This document shows, piece by piece, positions 6,126-9,572 of a DNA stretch of 9,572 bases (position 1 is its first letter; each line of letters starts with the position of its first letter). Under the pieces are notes generated by a model that saw only the letters and a list, made by a program, of their open reading frames with translations, made no database searches and was not told where the DNA came from. The DNA lies in NCBI GenBank assembly GCA_963624605.1, contig CAVFQD010000066.1:1-9572 (forward strand), written 5' to 3'. Origin of the DNA: Fimenecus sp963624605 (GTDB lineage Bacteria > Bacillota > Clostridia > Oscillospirales > Acutalibacteraceae). The position numbers and the translations under genes were made by a program.

Positions 6126-7552
6126 TCAGCTTTGTTTTCTTCGGACTTGTTGCCGTCGTTTTTGTTTTGCTGTTTTTAACAAATAAAATTTTTAAGGACG
6201 ATAACAGATCAATTAAGATATCAAATATTGTTCTGCTTGTTGCCGGTTATTTATTTGTGGCGTATGCGGATTGGAGATTTGCCGCCGTATTGGCGTTGCT
6301 AACATTGTCAACCTGGTTTTGCGCCGGACGGAGAAAGGCTTATCCGTACGGTATAGCGGTCGCTGTACTTGCACTTGCTTTTTTCAAATATACAAACTTT
6401 TTCGCAGAGTCTTTTGCTGAAATCTTTGGGACTGATTATACTGCGCTGAAAATTATTCTCCCTCTCGGTATTTCGTTTTATACCTTTAGCGCTATCAGCT
6501 ACATTGTTGACGTATCTAAAGGTAAACTCGATAAAAGAAATCTGCTTGATGTGGCGCTTTACCTCTCGTTCTTCCCGAAAATCACATCGGGACCTATTCA
6601 ACGAAGCCAAGATTTCTTCAATCAGATTGATAAGAAGAGAGTTGTCGGATGGGCTACCTTTGCGCCCGGAATTCAAATTTTTGTGTTCGGGTTGTTTAAG
6701 AAGATCGTTCTTGCAGACAGGCTTTCTGTTTTTGTCAACCAGGTATACGAAACACCTATGGCATTCGGGAGCCTTACGGTTTTCTTGGCTGCGATTGCGT
6801 ATTCGCTTCAGATTTATTTCGATTTTTCCGGATATTCGGACATGGCTGTAGGCGTAGCCAAAATATTGGGAATTGATTTGCCGAGGAACTTCAATTTGCC
6901 GTATCTGTCGCATAATGTTACGGAACTTTGGAAAAGATGGCATATCACACTTTCATCATGGCTTCGGGATTACATTTACATTTCTCTCGGCGGAAACAGA
7001 AAAGGTAAGATAAGAACAGATGTCAATCTGATACTCACTATGGTAATCGGCGGTATATGGCACGGAGCAAATTGGACATATATCGTGTGGGGTCTGCTAC
7101 ACGGCATAGCTTTGGCTGTTCATAAGGGTTGGATGACAATAACGGGAAGCCGTGAAAAGAAACATTCTGTTGTCAGCAATATAATCTCAATTTTATTTAC
7201 TTTCATTTTTACAACATTTTGTTGGATCTTCTTCCGTGCAGAATCAATTTCGCAGGCTGTGCTTATAATAAAGCGCATATTCAGTTTTGAAAGCGGATTG
7301 GAACAGCCGTATTTTTGGTTAATCATTTCTCTGGTTGTACTTGTCGCTGCGGAAGCGGTTGCGTTTGTTAAAGCCAACAATAATCCAAACAGAAAAATGT
7401 CCAAGAATACAAATGTAAGCATTGCCGAAGGGTATTATCCGCAAGTTGATTTGACTTCGTTTTGGGGCCTTGTTGCTTTTTTCGTGTTCTGCGGAATGCT
7501 GCTTTGCCTTGCGTATACAGGAGGAAGTCCGTTTATTTACGGAAATTATTAA
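6116..7552 (+). CDS. MBOAT family O-acyltransferase (AlgI/DltB-like)
   Basis: Polytopic membrane acyltransferase, 478 residues. Family landmarks are clear and in order: LPLGISFYTFSAISYIVDV (115-133), FPKITSGPIQR (153-163), YFDFSGYSDMAVG (234-246), NLPYLSHNVTELWKRWHITL (260-279), RDYIYISLGGNRKG (284-297) and GGIWHGANWTYIVWGLLHG (312-330). His276 and the putative catalytic His316 match the conserved histidines of AlgI and DltB. The C-terminus SPFIYGNY resembles the SPFIYFQF ending of AlgI-like proteins. These enzymes move an acyl group from a cytoplasmic donor across the membrane to an extracellular acceptor or SGNH partner. The gene overlaps the SGNH gene by 10 nt, so the two are very likely co-translated. 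No dltA or dltC is present, so polymer O-acetylation is more likely than D-alanylation. Arginine codons favour AGA, unlike the rRNA methyltransferase gene in the same operon. Confidence 0.93.
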   Translation: MSMISFVFFGLVAVVFVLLFLTNKIFKDDNRSIKISNIVLLVAGYLFVAYADWRFAAVLALLTLSTWFCAGRRKAYPYGIAVAVLALAFFKYTNFFAESFAEIFGTDYTALKIILPLGISFYTFSAISYIVDVSKGKLDKRNLLDVALYLSFFPKITSGPIQRSQDFFNQIDKKRVVGWATFAPGIQIFVFGLFKKIVLADRLSVFVNQVYETPMAFGSLTVFLAAIAYSLQIYFDFSGYSDMAVGVAKILGIDLPRNFNLPYLSHNVTELWKRWHITLSSWLRDYIYISLGGNRKGKIRTDVNLILTMVIGGIWHGANWTYIVWGLLHGIALAVHKGWMTITGSREKKHSVVSNIISILFTFIFTTFCWIFFRAESISQAVLIIKRIFSFESGLEQPYFWLIISLVVLVAAEAVAFVKANNNPNRKMSKNTNVSIAEGYYPQVDLTSFWGLVAFFVFCGMLLCLAYTGGSPFIYGNY

Positions 7553-7562
7553 GGAGAATTTT

Positions 7563-8174
7563 ATGTCCGAAAAAGAGAGAATGGAAAAAGGCTTGATTTA
7601 CAACGCTACTGCGAAGGAGATAATGTCCGAGCAGGTAAAGTATCTTGACGCAATGTACGGATATAATCTCACTGCGCCGACGGAGCCTGAAAAGCGTATG
7701 GCGATTTTGAAAGAAATGCTCGGAAGCGTAGGCGAGGGCTGTTATATCGAGCCGCCGTTCCGTGCAAACTGGGGCGGAAAGCATGTGCATTTCGGAAATT
7801 ATGTGTATGCGAATTTCAATCTTACCATGGTTGACGACGGCAATATCTATGTCGGCGACCATGTTATGTTCGGCCCGAATGTTACGGTTGCGACCGCAAA
7901 CCATCCGATTATACCCGAACTTCGTGAAAGGGGCTTGCAGTACAACAAGGATGTTCACATAGGCAGTAATGTGTGGATAGGCGCAGGCACGGTAATTGTG
8001 CCCGGCGTTTCTATAGGCGAAAACACCGTTATCGGTGCGGGAAGCGTTGTAACAAGGGATATTCCCGCAAACTGCGTAGCTTACGGCACACCATGCCGCG
8101 TTGCCCGTGAAATCGGCGAGCACGACAGAGAATATTTTTATAAGAACGAAAAAATAGATTGGGAAAATCTTTAA
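7563..8174 (+). CDS. LacA/Maa-type sugar O-acetyltransferase (left-handed beta-helix)
   Basis: Soluble acetyl-CoA-dependent acetyltransferase, 203 residues, the same length as E. coli LacA. The N-terminal helical maltose-acetyltransferase cap (about 4-55) includes EKERMEKGLIYNA. Hexapeptide repeats follow, with EPPFRANWGGKHVHFG (63-78), FGPNVTVATANHPI (103-116) holding the catalytic His114, and NVWIGAGTVIVPGVSIGENT (136-155) leading into VIGAGSVVTRDIPANCVAYG. The family acetylates small sugars or galactosides in the cytoplasm, and many members have unknown substrates. The start is the ATG 6 nt after AAGGAG (7551-7556), which overlaps the MBOAT stop. In this operon it could acetylate a sugar precursor before export, but that is inference. 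The family assignment is secure. Confidence 0.9.
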   Translation: MSEKERMEKGLIYNATAKEIMSEQVKYLDAMYGYNLTAPTEPEKRMAILKEMLGSVGEGCYIEPPFRANWGGKHVHFGNYVYANFNLTMVDDGNIYVGDHVMFGPNVTVATANHPIIPELRERGLQYNKDVHIGSNVWIGAGTVIVPGVSIGENTVIGAGSVVTRDIPANCVAYGTPCRVAREIGEHDREYFYKNEKIDWENL

Positions 8175-8192
8175 GAGGCGGTGTAAGGTCTG

Positions 8193-9173
8193 TTGAGAAA
8201 CAATATCGGTAAAAGGTATGATATGATCAAGGTCTTTGCAACATTCCTTGTCGTTATAGCTCATGCTTCAAGAATGTACACCGGAAACGGCGTTGTTACT
8301 CCGGTGGTCGGCAGCTTATGGCTTGCAAGGCTTACGGATTTCATATATTCTTTTCATATGCCTCTGTTTATATGCGTGTCCGGCGCCGTTTATTCAATGT
8401 GCGTAATTGATTTGGGCAAGTATAAAAACGCACTTAAATTCTTAACAAACAAAGCGAAAAGACTGCTGATACCGTATATTGTGTTCGGACTTCTTTATGT
8501 CGCTCCCGTTATGTGGAAATTCGGCTTTGTTCAAGGCGGATTTTTATCGTATTGCCTTAACGGTATTATTTTGGCGCAGAACAACAGGCATCTTTGGTAT
8601 GTGCTTTCACTGTTTATTATATTTGCTTTTTGTGCGCTGATAAACAAGCTTCCGAAAAAAGCAAACTGCTTTTTAACCTTGGCGATTTTAATCGCTTTAT
8701 CGTTTGTATCGAATAGATTTCCGCTGATGTTCAGCATAAGCAGTGCCGTAAAATACGCACATTATTTTGCGGCGGGATATATTATGAATAAGTATAAAGA
8801 GGAGATAACCGCAATTTGCAAAAATCCGCTCGTGCTGTTGCTCCTTGCCGTAGGCTTTGCGCTTTCATATTATAAAAATATTGAAGTTGTTAAGGCTTAT
8901 TCGATGATTTTGATTATCTTCGGGCTCAGCGATATTATTCCCGATACGGTATGCAATAACAAAGCGTTTGTATCACTAAAGCGTAACAGCTTCGGAATTT
9001 ATCTGTTCCACCCGATGATAATTTATGTAATGTTCTATTATTTGGGGAACATTAAGACAAACGCATATTTGCTGTGCTTCTCGATAGCGGCAGCGGCTTT
9101 TGTTGTATCGTATGTGTTGACTGAGATTGTAAGAAAAGCTCACCTCGGAATAATAATCGGGGAACAGCGTTAA
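8193..9173 (+). CDS. Acyltransferase 3 family integral membrane protein
   Basis: Membrane acyltransferase of the AT3 family (PF01757 type), 326 residues with about ten hydrophobic segments. Typical motifs are KRYDMIKVFATFLVVIAH (7-24), with the conserved His24; FHMPLFICVSG (54-64); NRHLWYVLSLF (131-141); and SFGIYLFHPMI (266-276). Members O-acetylate extracellular polysaccharides, peptidoglycan, lipids or small molecules. There is no C-terminal SGNH domain; the operon encodes a separate SGNH protein, although that one is most naturally paired with the MBOAT enzyme. The start is probably TTG 8193, which has AAGG 4 nt upstream and keeps the conserved RYD. An ATG at 8223 has a better ribosome site (AAAAGG at 8211-8216) but would remove that motif. 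The gene lies 18 nt after the hexapeptide acetyltransferase. Confidence 0.85.
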   Translation: MRNNIGKRYDMIKVFATFLVVIAHASRMYTGNGVVTPVVGSLWLARLTDFIYSFHMPLFICVSGAVYSMCVIDLGKYKNALKFLTNKAKRLLIPYIVFGLLYVAPVMWKFGFVQGGFLSYCLNGIILAQNNRHLWYVLSLFIIFAFCALINKLPKKANCFLTLAILIALSFVSNRFPLMFSISSAVKYAHYFAAGYIMNKYKEEITAICKNPLVLLLLAVGFALSYYKNIEVVKAYSMILIIFGLSDIIPDTVCNNKAFVSLKRNSFGIYLFHPMIIYVMFYYLGNIKTNAYLLCFSIAAAAFVVSYVLTEIVRKAHLGIIIGEQR

Positions 9174-9189
9174 AATAAGGAGAGATTTT

Positions 9190-9492
9190 ATGTTAAAGCA
9201 CATTGTAATGTGGAAGTTTACCGACGGCTGCGGTAATACTAAGGATGAGAATGTCGAAATTGCCAAGAGCGGCTTGGAGGCATTGCCCGAGGTCGTTCCG
9301 ACGCTTAAAAAAATTACCTTTATCAAGAACGAGGTCGAATGCGACAGGAATTTTGACGCCTTGCTGATTGTCGAAACCGAAAACGAAGCGGATTTGCAGG
9401 CGTACAAGGTTCATCCCGAGCACCAAAAGGTTGCGGCGTTCATTAAAGAGGTAACCGTAAACAGGGGTGCGGTTGATTTTTACGATGATTAA
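9190..9492 (+). CDS. Dabb (stress-responsive A/B barrel) domain protein
   Basis: Small soluble protein of 100 residues that spans a single Dabb domain. It begins MLKHIVMWKF, the usual first strand with its conserved histidine, and ends with LQAYKVHPEHQKVAAFIKE and a final NRGAVDFYDD, the family's Y..HP.H..V..F pattern. Dabb proteins form dimeric ferredoxin-like alpha/beta barrels. Some are enzymes on small aromatic or polyketide substrates, but most bacterial ones are uncharacterised. The start is supported by AAGGAGAG (9177-9184), 5 nt upstream. It follows the AT3 gene by 16 nt and is probably the last gene of the operon visible here. No link to acyl transfer can be read from the sequence. 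Confidence 0.9.
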   Translation: MLKHIVMWKFTDGCGNTKDENVEIAKSGLEALPEVVPTLKKITFIKNEVECDRNFDALLIVETENEADLQAYKVHPEHQKVAAFIKEVTVNRGAVDFYDD

Positions 9493-9552
9493 AAGATAAT
9501 AAAAAAGAACGGCAGATTTGGCTGAGAGTTCATAAGGAAGTATTGGTTTCTC

Positions 9553-9571
9553 GCATAAAAATTTATTATGC
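9553..9571. repeat. Short AT-rich inverted repeat at the right edge
   Basis: GCATAA (9553-9558) and TTATGC (9566-9571) form a 6-bp stem with a 7-nt loop. It is weak and ends at the window border. It could be part of a longer structure or chance in AT-rich sequence. The rest of 9493-9572 shows no convincing gene or terminator. Confidence 0.3.
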
Positions 9572-9572
9572 C

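Noticed and set aside
5097..7552. D-alanylation (dlt) operon for the SGNH-MBOAT pair
   Set aside because: No DltA ligase or DltC carrier gene is present, and the neighbours are acetyltransferases, so polymer O-acylation is the better reading.
7470..7562. A longer hexapeptide acetyltransferase reaching back into the MBOAT gene
   Set aside because: The extra 31 residues are out-of-frame reading of the MBOAT C-terminus. ATG 7563 has AAGGAG upstream and gives the standard LacA length.
7533..8264. Antisense open frame of 243 codons opposite the hexapeptide acetyltransferase
   Set aside because: The + strand frame carries the full LacA-type motif set. The reverse frame shows no domain or start signal.
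9508..9550. TPP-riboswitch-like GGCTGAGAG after the Dabb gene
   Set aside because: Only the CTGAGA core is present. The conserved downstream THI-box segments (CTGATCTGG, ACCAGCGTAGGGA) are absent, so it looks like chance.
9543..9572. Possible start of a further gene at TTG 9543 after AAGGAAG
   Set aside because: Only ten codons are visible before the edge, and the TTG is very close to the putative ribosome site. There is too little to support a gene.

Overview
The window looks like chromosomal DNA from a low-to-moderate GC Gram-positive bacterium of the gut Clostridia type (Oscillospiraceae/Ruminococcus-like). This is inferred from strong AGGAGG-type ribosome binding sites, use of GTG and TTG starts, a YfhO-family membrane protein, and tightly packed genes all on the + strand. 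No rRNA, tRNA, CRISPR array or complete transposon is visible. No phage or plasmid genes are visible.

Layout. Bases 1-228 are non-coding: two perfect inverted repeats near the left edge (possibly the tail of an IS200/IS605-type element or another structured RNA), then a sigma-A-like promoter. The first transcription unit holds a YfhO-family GT-C-type membrane protein (229-3003, GTG start) and a type IV prepilin peptidase (3006-3815). It ends at a clear intrinsic terminator (3821-3848).

A second promoter (3851-3879) begins an apparent six-gene operon with gaps of 24 nt or less: a TRAM-less 23S rRNA uracil-C5 methyltransferase of the RlmD/RlmC/TrmA family (3903-5072), a membrane-anchored SGNH-like protein (5097-6125), an MBOAT O-acyltransferase overlapping it (6116-7552), a LacA/Maa-type hexapeptide O-acetyltransferase (7563-8174), an acyltransferase-3 family membrane protein (8193-9173) and a small Dabb-domain protein (9190-9492). 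The last 80 bases contain no convincing gene.

How the genes may work together. SGNH plus MBOAT is the classic pairing for moving acetyl groups across the membrane onto an extracellular polymer (compare AlgI with AlgJ/AlgX, and DltB with DltD). Here it sits beside two further acyltransferase classes, one predicted cytoplasmic and one integral membrane. The four genes form a plausible envelope-polymer or glycan O-acetylation module, with the upstream YfhO protein as a possible glycan-modifying enzyme. The polymer cannot be identified from this window. Nothing here is a clearly unknown system. The most unusual points are the stacking of three acyltransferase folds behind an rRNA methyltransferase, a His/Asp/Glu-rich patch in YfhO, the non-canonical block V of the SGNH protein, and the different arginine codon use of the MBOAT gene.
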